Shown here: positions 27,601 to 42,089 of the stretch, in pieces
How positions within the stretch are numbered: position 1 is the first letter of the stretch
Layout: every line of letters starts with the position of its first letter
NCBI RefSeq assembly: GCF_905220565.1
Contig: NC_059404.1
Location: forward strand, 5,918,472-5,982,471
DNA length: 64,000 bases
Origin: Melitaea cinxia
Lineage: Eukaryota > Arthropoda > Insecta > Lepidoptera > Nymphalidae
Direction of reading: 5' to 3'
Position numbers and translations under genes: made by a program
The notes under the pieces: model-generated
The model's input: the letters and a program-made list of their open reading frames with translations, nothing else
Told to the model about the DNA's origin: nothing
Database searches by the model: none

Positions 27601-27921
27601 TTGAAATCAAACCACCTACACGAGACGCTCTAACTGTCTAGAAATATAGATACATATCTATAGATAGATAGATAGATTTTCTATCAAGCTATCGGTACTA
27701 TCAAAATGTCAATATTCGAATTTTCGTCTATTCTGTAAGTCTTCGAAAGTTATCATAAACAAAACTTTTAGCTTTGTTACGACAATTGTTAACAAAAATC
27801 GAAATTGGCTAATTAATACACGGTAAACTCGTTCCTAATTTACACCCAGTATCTTGATGATTTTTTTTAAACATAATCATATCCATTAACGTCGAAATAA
27901 AAGGAAATAAATGTTTTGAAA

Positions 27922-28140
27922 TGTATTTATTTATTTATTTATTTATTTATTTTATGACTTTATTACAGAACTTAAACACGTATACGTACACGTCGTAATA
28001 ACACGTTGCGCAAAACGTGGACATAAAGCCAAACAGCCTTATCTACCAGTCGACCTCAAGACACACAAAATCAAAAAACAGCGTTGAAGTAGGTTTATAT
28101 AATAATAAACAAACAGATAATAAATAAATAAGAAAAAAAT
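27922..28140. repeat. (TTTA)n with adjoining repeat-like sequence
   Basis: Eight TTTA units (27922-27954) are followed by about 190 bp ('gactttattacagaacttaa', 'acgtgg', 'caccagtcgacctc'-type text) and an A-rich end. It resembles a degraded retroelement tail. The family is not identified. Confidence 0.4.
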
Positions 28141-29181
28141 AATAAGTTAAAAAAAGATGTGTTTGAAGTATATTACACGTTTACTTATATGCACTTATAT
28201 AGATACAAACATACATACATTCATATATATATATATACATACATTGATACTTTATCACACTAAATATAACTAGGTAATATACCTTCTTCAAAACAATTGT
28301 TTGCGTATAATCGTATTTATTCGATGCCATTTCATACACACTATTCATTCCGAGTTCATAATAGGAGTGCGAACCAAATTAAAAATAATATTAATGTCAT
28401 TTCTCGTCTGTCCGTCGCACGCTGTTTATCAAACGACGATCAAAGAATGTATTTTAGGTAATTCTCAGCGCTTGTATTTATCATTTCCACTATTTGTCAA
28501 TTAGTGCGCTATTGTGGGAACGGTAAGTGTTTTTGATTTATTTTTGACGGCACACGAAAGCGGAAGAACTAGTTGTTATTTATAATCTTCGAAGTACATT
28601 TGTTAATATTATTTACAATTGCACATTAAACGCTAATTTGTATAGAATACCTGTGTAACTTGGTTTCACCCACATTATTTTGAGGAAAAAATGTACTAGA
28701 ATATTTTGTAATCGTTCTCGATAATTGAACTATTTGGATAGTGCATTTAAAAAATGTCTCAGTCAATATCAGTAGTTCCTAACATTAGTACGTTTAAACA
28801 AACAAACGAACTCTTCAGCTTTTAATATTAGTTTTTGTATTAGTCATCATATAAACGCGATAGGTACAAATGATTTCAATTTATTTTTCCATATTAATGT
28901 CAGGGATATTTTTTGATATTTCGCATTAAAACTAAGAAATAATTTCCTGCGGATGTTCGATATAAAATCGCATTATACCTACAAAATAAAATGTCACAAA
29001 TAATCGCGCTTATTCTGATATTTTCAATAATAGGTAATTAATTACAAATTTGAGCAATAATCAATAAATGCATCATAAAAATAATTATTCGATAAAATAT
29101 AAGTCTCACAATGTTATAAGTTTGACTGCCAATCGAATTTAGTTCCTAATTACATCTTTTAAGAGTGCCTTATCGCGTAAC

Positions 29182-29456
29182 ATAATTGTGTTTGTTCTTT
29201 TTAACCAAGAAAAAAAACTACTTCAATTCATTTCGACTAGTAATAAAATGAGAACACCATCAACGTAGTTGAAATCAATTAAATACGCATTATTAGGGAC
29301 TGCTTAAAAACTACTCATCACAAAAATGAGAGCACATAACAAGCACCAGATTATAAATTAAAAAAATTGTCAAAATCAGTACAATGAGACAAAGCTATGA
29401 GGTACACACAAAAAAAAACAGTCGAATTAAGAACCCTCCTTTTATGAAGTCGCTTA
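29182..29456 (-). repeat. Interspersed repeat A, degenerate copy
   Basis: A shorter, strongly diverged copy in reverse orientation, from 'ataattgtgtttgttc' to 'aaccctccttttatgaagtcg'. The middle of the family is mostly deleted. Confidence 0.55.
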
Positions 29457-30590
29457 ATTAATTAATTAATAATTTTAAAAACTGTTATGACCACAGTTCG
29501 AGTAGGATGAAATGTTTAGTATTGGAACCTATTTGAGCTTCTCAAAGACGTCTGAAACATTGCAGAGGAATAGAGGCGTATCTATGAGACATTCATTAAT
29601 TACTATACTCGTACGTATTAATCTTTAAGTTGTTTCTTTAGATCTGCCACTAATTACGGCATTTATTTAAAGACCTGCATTTGTTAAGGGATATTCATCT
29701 GGACAAATATGTATAGTGACAACGAATTGAATGTTTATATGAAAATTTCATTGTTTCGTGAGAATTTGCAGTAGGCAGAAATATACTCGTTTTTATACCA
29801 TAAAGAAACTAACTAAAGTTAATACCTACAAAGAAAGGTGTAGGGGAGAGGTGGGGTGAAAGGGACAATTCGAATTACCCGCAAAATAAAAACAATTTCG
29901 AATCAACACCATATTTGTTATCTAGCTGCACCAGTGCCATACCCCTTCACTCCTAACTTCAAGCTTTTACCAATTCGATGATAGCTGTGCTGAGCTCGTC
30001 ACTATTTTTGCACTTTAAAGCATTTTTTTTTATTACATCTTTAGTGTTCTTTCCAATGTTGTCTTTTTAATTAGCATTTATTGTCATCGACTACATTCAT
30101 ATACATACTGGAACAAAAGGTCAAGCAAGATTTACATGCAATTTCTTATATCTAATAATAAAAATAAAAATATTTATAGTTACAAAATAATAATACAACA
30201 TTTAAACCACATCAAACCAGCACTGTTAAACATAAAAACGAAATTTTTCCTCGCATCAAAAAGTTATAAACTGCCCCCGAGAGTAAATCCGGGGACAGAG
30301 AGAGCTTGAGTGAAATGCGATGTACTGCTAATTACGGAACCAACTTCTGAATTTAATCATACAAGTTGCGTTCCACACAGGATTCATAATTTTTCATGAG
30401 GGTAACGAAATTATTATGTACACGTGACAATGTTTACCTTACGACAATGTTGCGTTGTAGAGGCCCTTAATTAGGCCTCGTTTGTTTATGTTTACGACAC
30501 AGGCGTTAATTTGTTAAAAAAACTGGCTATTTTTTAATTTGAGTTAAGATTTAAAAAAAAAACTTGTATGTTGCATATTCATTGTTTTTT

Positions 30591-31010
30591 AACCGACTTA
30601 AAAAAAGGAGGAGATTACTCAATTCGACCGTATAATTTTTTTATGTATGTTCGGGGATAACTCTGTCGTTTATGAACCGATTTTGATAATTCTTTTTTTG
30701 TTGGAATGGAGATATCCTTAGTTTGATACCATGATATGGAAACCAGGATCCCAGAGAAATTGAGGGAAACTCTCGAAAATCCACATAACTTTTTACTAGG
30801 TGTACCAATTTTGATGATTTTTAATTTAATCGAAAGCCGATATTTATAATGTGGTCACATTTAAATTTCATCGAGATCTGATTACAACTTTTGGAGTAAT
30901 CTTTGATAGTGCGTATTTACTTGACAATTTTTTTGTCTACCTACGTTATATTACTTGTCGACATAATTGAAGTCGATTTTTCTTCATTTGCCTGCAAACA
31001 CAATTATTTT
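30591..31010 (+). repeat. Interspersed repeat A, near full-length copy
   Basis: It runs from 'aaccgacttaaaaaaaggag' to 'gcaaacacaattatt'. The internal phrases 'tttatgaaccgattttgat' and 'aaatcgaaagccgat'-like text match the 59.0-kb copy closely over about 400 bp. It is non-coding. Confidence 0.7.
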
Positions 31011-32359
31011 AGTTTAAGTTATAATTTACTTTATAGACCTAATCGTTAAAACAAATTGTAGTTACAATTCATTTGTAATTTTTTATGGTTTTAGTATTAT
31101 TGGTTTGGTTTTATGTTCCAGCCAGTATGGAGATCGATTCTTGTATCATTTACCTATCAGTACAAGTTATATAAAAGAGCAGGTAGCGAGGAATCTGTTA
31201 ATCAAAATGAACGCAATCAATTACCGACCGCGCAATCAAAATGTCTGGCATTCCTGGACGGTCACGGAGCATAATGATCTTTGAAGGGTTGAGCGAAATT
31301 GTTTAATTTGATTTAATTAATTTTGCACTTTCATAATAATACATTTTATGAAACTTACTCTATAGTTAAGAATTATTCGGTAGCGATTACAAATCATCAA
31401 CTATTTTGAAGTTCAAAATCCAAGATATTTTAGCGTTATAAGTACGATTTGAATGATAAATGTGTAATTTTTGAAGTAAAAAATAGATTCTTTCGTTTTT
31501 ATTAATACCTTTGATTAGAAAACAAAAAGTACCTTCGTTTTTATAAATTTATTTTGTCATTCAAAAAATCTAAGCCTGCAAAAAGAGATTTTAAAATTTA
31601 TTAACTTGCGCATTAAAAAAAAAAACGTTAATGAATGAATAAGGAAAAGATAGTAATGGAATTAATGAATACGTATACTGTATCATTAAAAACTCACTTA
31701 CACCATTTGAAATTCGACTGAAATTTCGGAAAATTTAGTTTTCATTACTTAGTTTCGAAGTAAGCCTGGCTGTTGTCGCCGTATTATTGCTGTTTAATTA
31801 ACATTGCTCTCGTGCCAGCTAATTGTTATATCGTGTGAGTTGATTTATAGCGTGATACCTTTGTAATTGCATTTTGCGAAAATTGTAGGCGTACTTAGAC
31901 AATAGTGGTTGATCAGAATCGGTTAAACTAAAGAGGTTGGTTAGTGTTTAAATGTTAGGCTAGTGCGTGCTGCGAATATTGCATTTCGGGTTTTATTTTT
32001 TGTAAGATAACGGTGTTTCAAATAGCTTTGTAATTTATTGTTGGTACAGAAAACAAAAAAAAATACATTTAAGATTTGTACCTATATTTAAAATATTTAT
32101 GTACCAATTACTCGTCGTCTTACTACTTAAATTTTAACTTATGAGTTGAGTGTTGTGTATATTTTTACCTTAATATTATTAGTTTGTTGTCCACTAGAAG
32201 TTGTAAGTTGTAGACTTTTAAAACTGCGGTATTCTTTGCAAATAAGTGTGAATGTCTACAATAATAATAAAAAGCAGCAAAATAGTGAAATTTATATTCT
32301 CTGACAATGTACATAGTCTTATAAATTTTAGTACCAAAAAAATAATATTAAAATATATA

Positions 32360-32975
32360 CAGTATTTAGCGCCATCTATTAAATTAAGTATTAACTAACT
32401 ATACAGCGACATCTATCTATACATACAAGAACTACTTCGAGAACCAAACTACAAGTTACTAAAAAATTGAAACCTGTTTCGCACCTCTACACCCATCTCT
32501 TATGTATAACAGTAAACTAAAAGTTAAACAAGTTGGAAACAAGCGTGAGCGGTTTGAAAAATTGTACTAACCTTATTATAACCCTACCTATTATAGATAC
32601 AGGTGGTACTGTTACGTAATTGAAATAAATTTAGTTTTAAAGAACAAGTAAATAAAGTTTAAATGCTTAATAAATGACTTACAAATAATTGAGATGTATA
32701 CAAAATGATTATTTCCATAGTTATAAATTTTGGTAAGGTTATGTAACTTAATTTTTAAATATTTGGAATAAGTTATTAAATTATGATTTTTTTTCTTATT
32801 ATATTTAAATTTTATTATTTTTTATTACTTTTATTTTGTGTATCAACACCATCTATTAAAACTGATTCAAACTACTTTAAGAATTTTAAAGTATAAACAT
32901 TAGATACTAGCGACATCTGTTGTCGAATAGATGTAAACTATTCTTATTAGCTTTTAAATAATAGATGGCATTAAT
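32360..32975. other. Cluster of degenerate 'GCGCCATCTA' (CTCF-core-like) motifs
   Basis: The motif or near variants occur at 32368 (tagcgccatctatt), 32405 (cagcgacatctat), 32846 (acaccatctatt), 32909 (agcgacatctgttg) and 32959 (aatagatggcatt, reverse). The reverse complement AGATGGCGC resembles the CTCF core. Alternatively these are remnants of a dispersed repeat; related motifs also occur at 4738 and 17785. Confidence 0.3.
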
Positions 32976-33534
32976 ATCATAAAATTAAGAAAAAAATATT
33001 ATCATAATATTAAAATCCTATATCCTTGTAGTTATTAGTAACGCAACATAATTAATAAAGAAAATTTTACAAGTATTTATTTATAGTTACTTAAAGTTGT
33101 AATAAGATTTGAAGTCATTCCCTCGTCTTCTAATTAGACTAACAAATATAAGAAAGTCACTCACATTCCAACTAGAAAAAATTTAATGTATTTTTGTTTT
33201 TATTTTATAGCAAAAATAAGTATTTGTTTTTATTACGAATTTCTTTGTATAACGTGTTTTTATTTTATTTTGATACTTATCTTAAGCTAATTTATTTCCA
33301 TAGTAAAAGTCATCAATAAACTATCTATGACAAGGAAGGAAACGGGAACAAATATTTCTTCCACTATCCATCCCCATATTCATAATTTAATTAAAGGATT
33401 ATCGACATGAAAATAAAACAAAAAGCTTTTGGTTTACATTTTCCAAGTTGAAAAACTTTTTGAACGTATAACTCTTATTTCAAATTCAATTTTGGAATTC
33501 CATGCTGCACGACTGGCAAAAAGAAGAACGACAC

Positions 33535-33815
33535 AGTAGGGATGGGATGGAATGAGAATCGCCGCGTCTGTCGAGATTTTTTGTGCGATTTTTTCGACGT
33601 TATTATTATGAGAAAAAATGCGGAGTCAGTAGAGCGGAACGTGGGGTGGGGGCATGACGAGGGTTCCCAGTTTGATTGAAGCGGGAGGTGGGGGGCGGGG
33701 CGGTGACGTCACGCTCTCATAATAGGCCGTGCCGCTCAGTGATGGCCGCCGTTTATCAAGAACGAGTGCTAGCGTTCTTCACTTGGACTCTATTAGACGT
33801 TTGAGGAACTTTGAC
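33535..33815. promoter_or_regulatory. GC-rich block with CRE-like TGACGTCA in leader intron
   Basis: The G-rich run (gggaggtggggggcggggcg) is followed by a perfect TGACGTCA (33704-33711), GCTCTC, and GATGGCCGCC (33741-33750, containing a Pho-like ATGGC). It stands out from the AT-rich intron. It looks like a cis-regulatory element or an internal promoter; there is no ORF. Confidence 0.3.
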
Positions 33816-34104
33816 GAGCTCGGATAGCAATGCCCTATTTTTATTATAATTCCTTCATAAATACTAAGCATCTTATAGGATTTAAATCGTAGACTATACA
33901 TAAATCAGTAAAATTGACAGTTAAACAAAACTTGAATATAAATTAATAGGCGTTTTTTAATTAAATATATAGAGAATACGATATCTCTATCAAAGATAAA
34001 CTATGAAAATTAAAAAAACCCCTTAGTAGGTACCGTCATTTACAAATATTTTTAAACGAAATGTTCAGCACAGTCATTATAATTCATAATTTACGAAATC
34101 AAAA

Positions 34105-34215
34105 CAAAGTCAGTGCGTGAGGATGGGCGGAGCTAGTCGCGTGATACCGGGCAGTTATCGCGGGAACACCTCGCGAGGTACAATCACTACGCGGTACGCC
34201 TATTGCTAGTCGGTT
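34105..34215. promoter_or_regulatory. CpG-rich block with CCTCGCGAGG palindrome
   Basis: A short CpG-rich patch with GGGCGGAGCTAG (34125-34136) and the palindrome CCTCGCGAGG (34169-34178). The 12-mer recurs in inverted orientation in the island at 54.99 kb. A regulatory function is inferred from composition and motif sharing only. Confidence 0.25.
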
Positions 34216-37210
34216 GGTTACTGATTTAAAAAAAATGCATAATTCTATATTTTATATTGCAAATCACGGGCCATAAATATTAAATCAATCATAGTTGATC
34301 GTATTGCAATCTCAAAGATATAATTATGATAATTAAGTTACTGATGAATAGGATTTTTTTTTTAAATAATAATTCCGTTCAAGTAGCTTTGAATGTTATC
34401 TGGCTTGTATTTTTTGTAAGAAATTAAATCAATCGATATCACAAGTAGAACAACACTAACGTGCGATGTAGTGATGCGGCTTGTAAGCAATTAAATACGT
34501 TTTTAACTGTCCCGAGAAGTCACAATTATATTGATCCATAAATAAACCGACTTACAGGTATAAAAATTATGTATTATCTTTATTATTATGTTGTTATTTA
34601 GAATTTTTTATTAAATTTAATATTACTTCAATTCAACTAGTTTTGACATTGTAATGAGTAGTAAAAATGTTAGTTTTTGAAAGCAGTATTTATTTTTCTG
34701 AAATTTAAATTTTTTTTCATTCAATCATACGAAACAGATATTGTTTTTAATGTTTTATATTGGACATAATATATTACACATATATTAGGTATATTTTAAT
34801 ATTCCAGAGAAAATATTAACAAACATAATTCGCATGATGTTAGATTACATCCAATTAGCAGTGAACAACGAAAGGATTAAGCATCTCATAAACAGAAGAG
34901 TCACTTGGCCAACAACAGCTACATGTAAAGAATATACATTCATATACAGGTTTAATATAAATACAATTTGATCTGCCTTTTACTGGGCTCATTGAGCTCG
35001 GGGTCGTGGTAATTATAAAATCAATATTATCGACAAATATTAAATTCAATTTGACAATTCCAGCTTATAAGTATTCACTCTAAAATCAATATGAAACAAT
35101 TTTAAAAAGCCCCCGCAAATTAATTAATGATTACATGAACATTGAAAATTAATGATGATTACATGGACAATTCGATTCATCGATTAGGCAAATTTAAATA
35201 CTTTTAAATTAACATCGTTATGTATACAAACTCGAGTTTAAGTCTGACATTGTTTACTCAGGTGATAAGAAAAAGCAGGGGACGGACACACTTAAGACAA
35301 TTAGTGTCGTAATAACTAGTTAGTGTAAATAAAAATTACTTTAAATACTAGTTAAATTTACTTTTAATGACATTGATCATGTTGTATCTGTTTTTGATAT
35401 GATGATTAAAATAAGCTATTATCGTTGTTTTAATTTATAGAATTTGAAAATTTGCGATATTTGAAAAAAAAAAATTTTGTTAAGTCTTATAAATAAATAA
35501 CGTGGTGTATTAGGGATTTTGAGTTAAAATATATAATTGGTTAAATAAATTTTACGACGACTTAACCGAATTGAATTTATAAATGTTAATATGACACTGA
35601 TAAAAAAAAAAAAAAATAATAACTAAGTAAAATAATACAAGAAAGACAAATTGACGTTGTTATTAAAATTGCACAAACTTTAATAAAAGCATTTAACTTC
35701 GAGGTTCTCGTTAGAAAAAAAACTGATTTTAAAAATAACATTGCGTGGTAGAGATGCGAAAAGTGACTTGTATCATCTAATTAAGACATTCCGCCTCAGA
35801 ACCTGATAAATGATAATCATAATAAACGATTTGGTGGGTGCTTTAATTTATTGCAACACATGTAGAATCGATGAAAAAGTAAATTTATATTAATCAGTAA
35901 GAGTTTTCCAAGATTAATTTTTCATCATTATATTTGTATCATTCTGTTTGTATCATTGGTAACAGTCAAATTTATTTGTTTTTATCTTTCACGACCACTA
36001 TCAATATACTATCTGGAGTTTTAAAATGGTATTCGCGGAAAATCCCGTATAAAAAAAAAATAGTAATTTTTACAAACTTATTTATGTTATTTTTTTTTTT
36101 TTTTTGTTTTTAATTGTATACTAATTCGTAGTATTTTAAAGAAATGAAATGATATATATGAAGAAATATTTTTTTTTTGTGAATATAAAACTCTTATCTC
36201 TCTCTTGCTTTTTAAATTTAACTATTAAATTATATTTATCAAGTGTTACGATTAAATTAAGATTCACCTCGTGATCACCGATAGGGATGCGTCAATCGAA
36301 AAAAAATCGGAAATATGAATATGCGGTAATTTTTAAGAGCCGCCGCTTTTTGATTGTTTTAAGTATCTGTAAACTTAATCTTCTTACTTAATGTGATTTA
36401 TAAGTCGGGCGAAAATAATAATCATTAAAGATATTTAATTATAATGAAAATGAGTATGTTAAATTATTTTAAAGAAGTTATTGTATCTAATGAAAATGAG
36501 AATATAAATAATATTTTTAATAATAGGTAATCGCGTACTCGCCTTCAAAGGGTAAAGGTTGAACTTTATTCACCGTGCGTTGTAATATACATAATACTGA
36601 TGTGTTTACTATATTATATACATGCTTTACTTAATATATCTTTTCCCAAGTAAAGAAACTTTCTTCAAATATTTTTCTTTATAGCTGAACTGAGTAACTG
36701 ATGAAAAATTATTTTTTTAATTTTAAGTTTATAAGTAAATACAACATATTTTATTTACAATTTGAAAATTAAAAGGTTTTATAGAGCGTTTTTAGGAACT
36801 AGTTTCAAAAGAGTTTCAAAAACAAACAGACAGTTACCAAACAAACTATTTCTCGTTGGTACGTTTATTAATGTCGTTCATACACCTATTCAGTTTAGTA
36901 ACATTAGTATCAAAATGCATTAATACATTAATTCAAGTAATCTGTTTATTTTGGCTGACTACTTCAATAACAGAAGCCGACGTCAGAATACAAAACGTTG
37001 TGCAGTCTCAAATATTACTGCGTTCTCGAGAATCCATTCGAACTTGAATATCAATATTACATTTAGAATGAAATTAACAAACTATTTGATAAATTTAATA
37101 AAGTCTTAATTATTCTTAGATGTTATTAGTATTTTAAATAAGTATATAGGTACTAAGGTTATAAATAACTATGTGTTTTAAAACAAAGAATTACATACAT
37201 TACATTACAA

Positions 37211-37387
37211 TATAAAATTCTCGTGCCACGAGAACGGCTAGACCGATTTTTATGAAATTTTATGTGCATATCGGGTAGGTCTGAGAATCAGCCAACATCT
37301 ATTTTTCATACTCCTAAGTTATATGGGGTGGGGATTATGGGGGTTAATAACATATACGGCAAAACAACGTTTGCAGGGTCAACTAGT
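37211..37387 (-). repeat. Interspersed repeat B, single-unit copy
   Basis: A reverse-oriented copy from 'aaaattctcgtgccacgaga' to 'caacgtttgcagggtcaact', with one unit containing 'gggtaggtctgagaatc'. Confidence 0.65.
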
Positions 37388-38139
37388 ATGCACATAATTG
37401 TCTCTACACATTAATGTTTGAAATTCATATAATACTATAAATCTATACTTTTCTTTTTTGTTTCTATGTGTTAATCAGAAAGTTAGTGTTCTATATGGAC
37501 ATATGGAACACTAAATACATTAAGACTCATTTCGATTTTAGAACCTTTTAGACTCTACCTAGGTACAATAATTATTTCAATATGTAATGTAAGGTAGTGT
37601 GATAAGTGTAATCTACTTGTTATTAACTATAAATATAAATAAGTATGTTTATTATTTCTCTATAAATTTATTTAACCAAATTACAAAATATCAGCTAATC
37701 GTTTGGTTGAACTTCAAAAACGTTCAAAAGTTATACCTAATAGTTTGAATGTTGTATCATGAAAATGTGATTACTCATTTCTATATATAAAATGATTAAA
37801 TAAATATCTAAAACAAAATACACAACAAAAACTGTATGTTAATGGTGAAATCACAAAAAGCGTATAACTCGACGTATACCGCTCATCACATGAGGCACAG
37901 AAATATAAGCGCGTAAAAAATGAACGGTGTTATTCCATGAGTTAGCTGTGCAGTTTATTGGCCATTTAAATCAGATAACTGCAACGTCTATTCTAATGTT
38001 ATGAAGAGGAAATATTGTTTTTCTTTTTAATTACATATACCTACAATATTGGATACTAAAAAGTAATTCTGACTGCGAAAACTAATTTACCTTATAGAAG
38101 CGTGACGTATTAATGTGGGAGATGATTGATTTATCTGGT

Positions 38140-38240
38140 AGCATCCCACTGCTGGGCATAGGCCTCTTTCTTCACGTAGAAGACGGGTCGGAATAAGAAT
38201 CTACCACGATACTGAGCTGCGGGTTCGTAATCAAACCATA
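38140..38240 (-). repeat. SINE fragment, reverse orientation
   Basis: 'atcccactgctgggcatagg' is the reverse of the shared lepidopteran SINE tail 'cctatgcccagcagtgggat', here truncated. Confidence 0.5.
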
Positions 38241-39204
38241 TAGAATGTCTAGTAGCATAATTAAACTTCTTAACATAAAAATAACATAATAATATAATAT
38301 AAACATTGTTCACTATATTTTTCTCATAAAACAGAGTTCAACCCAACAGAGTCGTTCATGTAATTAGGTAGTTGGTATAATACTTATCGTAAGTAGGAAT
38401 TATTTTTAATTATTTCAGCATTTTTTTGGTAAGTTTTTTTTTTTCTTGTTATCGTGAACGCGTTGTAAAATAACAGTGGGATTCTAATTTATAACACAAT
38501 GGCCGGCGGGAGCGATCACTGCTCGTATGTAATTTGGGTATGTTTTTTATCGCCACCATCGATTTTATAAGATTAATTCAAGACATAATTCCTGTATATT
38601 TGGTACCGTTAATTGTAACCACCTTAACGTTGTTATTACAATACTGTTACGTTTTGAGAGTTTTGATGTTTTAATTATCTTCAATTCTTTAATTATCCGT
38701 TATAGAAAACGAAATAAATGTTTTTTTTTTTTTGGGCTTGGTATGATTTTAATCATTACTGGGATTGAGTCTAAATAAAATAGATGTTGAAATTAAATAA
38801 AATCATATGGATTTTGATTTGGTTTATCCTAGTTAAGATCGAATATTAATTCTTTACATATATTATACAGATGAGAAATGCGGTGCATCCACTATAATGT
38901 TTACCGAATCGATGTCATCATTCGAAGTATGATCTTTTATAGCTTAAGACCTCCCATAAAAAACAGGACCAAAGCAAAAAAGAAAAAACAAAATAGGACC
39001 AAATCAAGAAGTAAAAATCAAAAAAAAAGATACTTTTTTTTAAGATAAATCGATAGCAGACAACCGAAATTGTCATGTAAATCCTTCTTTTGTTTTATTA
39101 TAGTAATGCAACTAAAGGTTTGATTTTCGTTTTCAAATTTTTTAATCCATACTTGGTTAGTAGTTTGAATCGCTCTAGTGTTATTTCCGCGACGAGATAA
39201 AAAC

Positions 39205-39340
39205 TAATTTGTATCTTATTTCTGATATACGTTTCTACCAAATTTCATTGAAAACAGTTCAACGCTCTTCATGTAAGTAGTAAATAAATATCCATCAATA
39301 CATCTTACCATCCATCCATCTATCCATCCATCTCCACAAA
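39205..39340 (+). repeat. Repeat C-like remnant with (ATCC)n
   Basis: The segment 'taccaaatttcattgaaaac' followed by a run of catc/atcc units (about 39305-39336) resembles degraded tails of the same kind. The assignment is tentative. Confidence 0.3.
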
Positions 39341-39904
39341 CTCTCCTGTTTGTTATATTGAAACGGCTGTTGATAAACAATGCATAACATACAAGATGTT
39401 CGACGTTAAAAGAACCAGTAAAAATCTCATGTGACCCTTAGAAGGTTACACCTAAGTTATTCCGAGATAACCGTATTTTCAACTTTTTTACCCGTTAACA
39501 CTACGATACACTGACCCACATAAGTGAACAGTCGCTCTGACAGATACATTTTACATCCGGACTGCGATGAAATAGTTCGAAGCAAGATACCGTTACTATC
39601 AACATTAATATATTATTAATAGAAAATATTGATGCAGGAATTTGATAGATTTACTGTCGGGATCGATCTAAGTCAAGTTTACAACTTTTTGTATTGTTAT
39701 ACCTAATACGGCTTTCACCGTGACGTGTGCGTGGGTTTTTAATATGGATGTTAATTTTGTACCTTTCATTTTTTAGTAATAAGCTACTCTAATAGAAATA
39801 TTTAACCTTTGAATTGTTAACAAATACATACCTACATGGTTGCATCATTGGTACAATTGTTATTAACAAAATTGTAAAGATTTGTATTTTTTTGTTTTTG
39901 AATG

Positions 39905-40062
39905 TTTGTTATTGATAAACTCGGATATTACAGAACTGATTTCAAAAATTCCTTTCCAGCTATTCGATGAGAATGCTACAATATCACAGAGTGATGGTGG
40001 AATGTAACAGTCCAAGTCATTTAATTCATGCAAGCGAAGCTGCGAGAACTAGTCTGTTATGG
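39905..40062 (-). repeat. Repeat C: reverse remnant
   Basis: It runs from 'agaactgatttcaaaaattc' to 'gcaagcgaagctgcgagaac', a decayed reverse copy of the tail family also seen at 20.5 and 22.1 kb. Confidence 0.45.
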
Positions 40063-41860
40063 GTAACGATAAAAATTAAAACAAACTATATTTAAAAGTT
40101 GTTAATAGATTCAGTGTAGATTTACACAACACACAACAGAATAAAAATGAAAGGAATACAAAACGAGAACATCTTTAAGACTGTTTCATAATAAAATAAT
40201 ACTGGTGCATCGAAGAACTAAAATTGATATTCGGTCCGTTCGATAATTTTACAAATTCGTTTCACAAACGAGCGGGCGTTACGAACCTATAATACACATT
40301 AATTTTACCGACTTCGCATGTCAAACTTGAAATCAACGCATTATCTTTATTTAGCGATTTATCTTCTTTTTATTTTTTATTATTAACTTTTTTGTTTAAT
40401 CGATTACAATGTAAGACTCTTATGCTAAGTTACAGATGTTTTCGATGTTAGGCTTTTTTATGTAACAAAATGAATAATGGATTAATTTTCTTTACGATAT
40501 TCGTTGGATTCTCTGATAGTATATGTTTATTTACATTATTTTTAAATAAAACAATTGCAAATTAGTGTTTAATGTTAATGAAAGCGTTTACCAGACATTA
40601 CACTTTACTTACTACATAAGTATAACTTACATTGTTAGAAAACGTTAGAAAAATAAACAGTAGGTATTTATATAACGTAGGTACAATACAATTTACAAGA
40701 CAAACATGACATACTTTTTTTTACTTCCTCATAGTAATGTCATGAATGTATATTTGATTAATGGCAACAAAAAAATATGAAAATTTGACAATGTATAATA
40801 TTGAGTTAATTAAAATATTTAATGATATACGATAGCTGGAGCCGATGACACGAACAAATGATATTAAATTAATGTTACGTGGGCGTAATCATTGCATTCA
40901 ACGTTTAGCGGCGATGTTGACGGGAAATTAAACGAAGTTTTTAATTTGTGTACGATTCTTATTTAATTTTATGGAACGATTACATATCGAAAATTGAAAT
41001 ATAAATATTTTTATAGATATCTTTATTAGAGTTCTATCAATTAATCATGTAATCTCTTAATAATATTAGTTCGGTTTGTGGGATTTTGTTATTGAAACCG
41101 ACTTCGAAGCAAATTCCCATTTTGTCATTTAGTCACTGTTTCGTGGAATTTTACAATAGAAGATTACCTTCATATATGTCATATAATATAGCAAGTAAGA
41201 CTTTTAAAGATAGTTTAACAAATTTTTAAAATAACCGGGAAATCGTTTAAGATAACTTTTGATAGAGACAGTTTTTAACAATTTAAATTTCTAGTCTTAA
41301 TGAATATTTCAAATATACAATTGTGAATTTCATCTCGTCCCTTAATAGATATTTTTATAAAACAAAATCATTATTTTCATTTACTATATCTGGTCAATAA
41401 CAATATTACCCATATGACTTAAAAAAATTCAATATCATAAAATGCAATATCAAGTCGTATATAAAATATATCGTTTTCTTATTTATTATCATTTCTCAAA
41501 CAATACAATATTCCACAGAACTTATCATTGATTGGGACGTTCTGACAAGTCGCCGATAGGGAATGAGAATACAAATTGACGTCCACAACGAGAACTTCCA
41601 TGACATTTGGAAAAGGAACAAATGGCTTTATCACGATCAAAGCTATAAATATTATTTATATTTTAACATTTTTATTTTGTAAATTATTAGAACTCCGACT
41701 CCAATATTGAGCGACTATCCTTATGTTGATCCTACTATTTAGGTAAATAAAAGCTCTAACTTCATTGTATTAATTTTGTTTTTCATAACTATGACACTCA
41801 ACTGATTCAGGCATGTCATAATAAGTTTGGATTTGCTAATAATGATTGAATCTTATTGTA

Positions 41861-42089
41861 TTAAACTCTTTCGAAACGGCTTGACCGATTCTCATGAAAT
41901 TTTGTGTGCATATTGGGTAGGTCTGAGAATCGAACAACATCTATTTTTCATCCCTCTAAATGTTAAGGGTAGTCCACCCTAATTTTTTTTTTTAATTTTT
42001 AGATTAATTATTTATTTTTTATTTTATTGTGATTTGGCGTTGAAAAATAGCGTTTAGTGGCAAGACAACGTTTGCCGAGTCACCTAGTA
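41861..42089 (-). repeat. Interspersed repeat B, diverged copy
   Basis: A reverse-oriented copy starting 'cgaaacggcttgaccgattc' and ending 'caacgtttgccgagtcacct', with a T-rich insertion or expansion in the middle. Confidence 0.6.
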
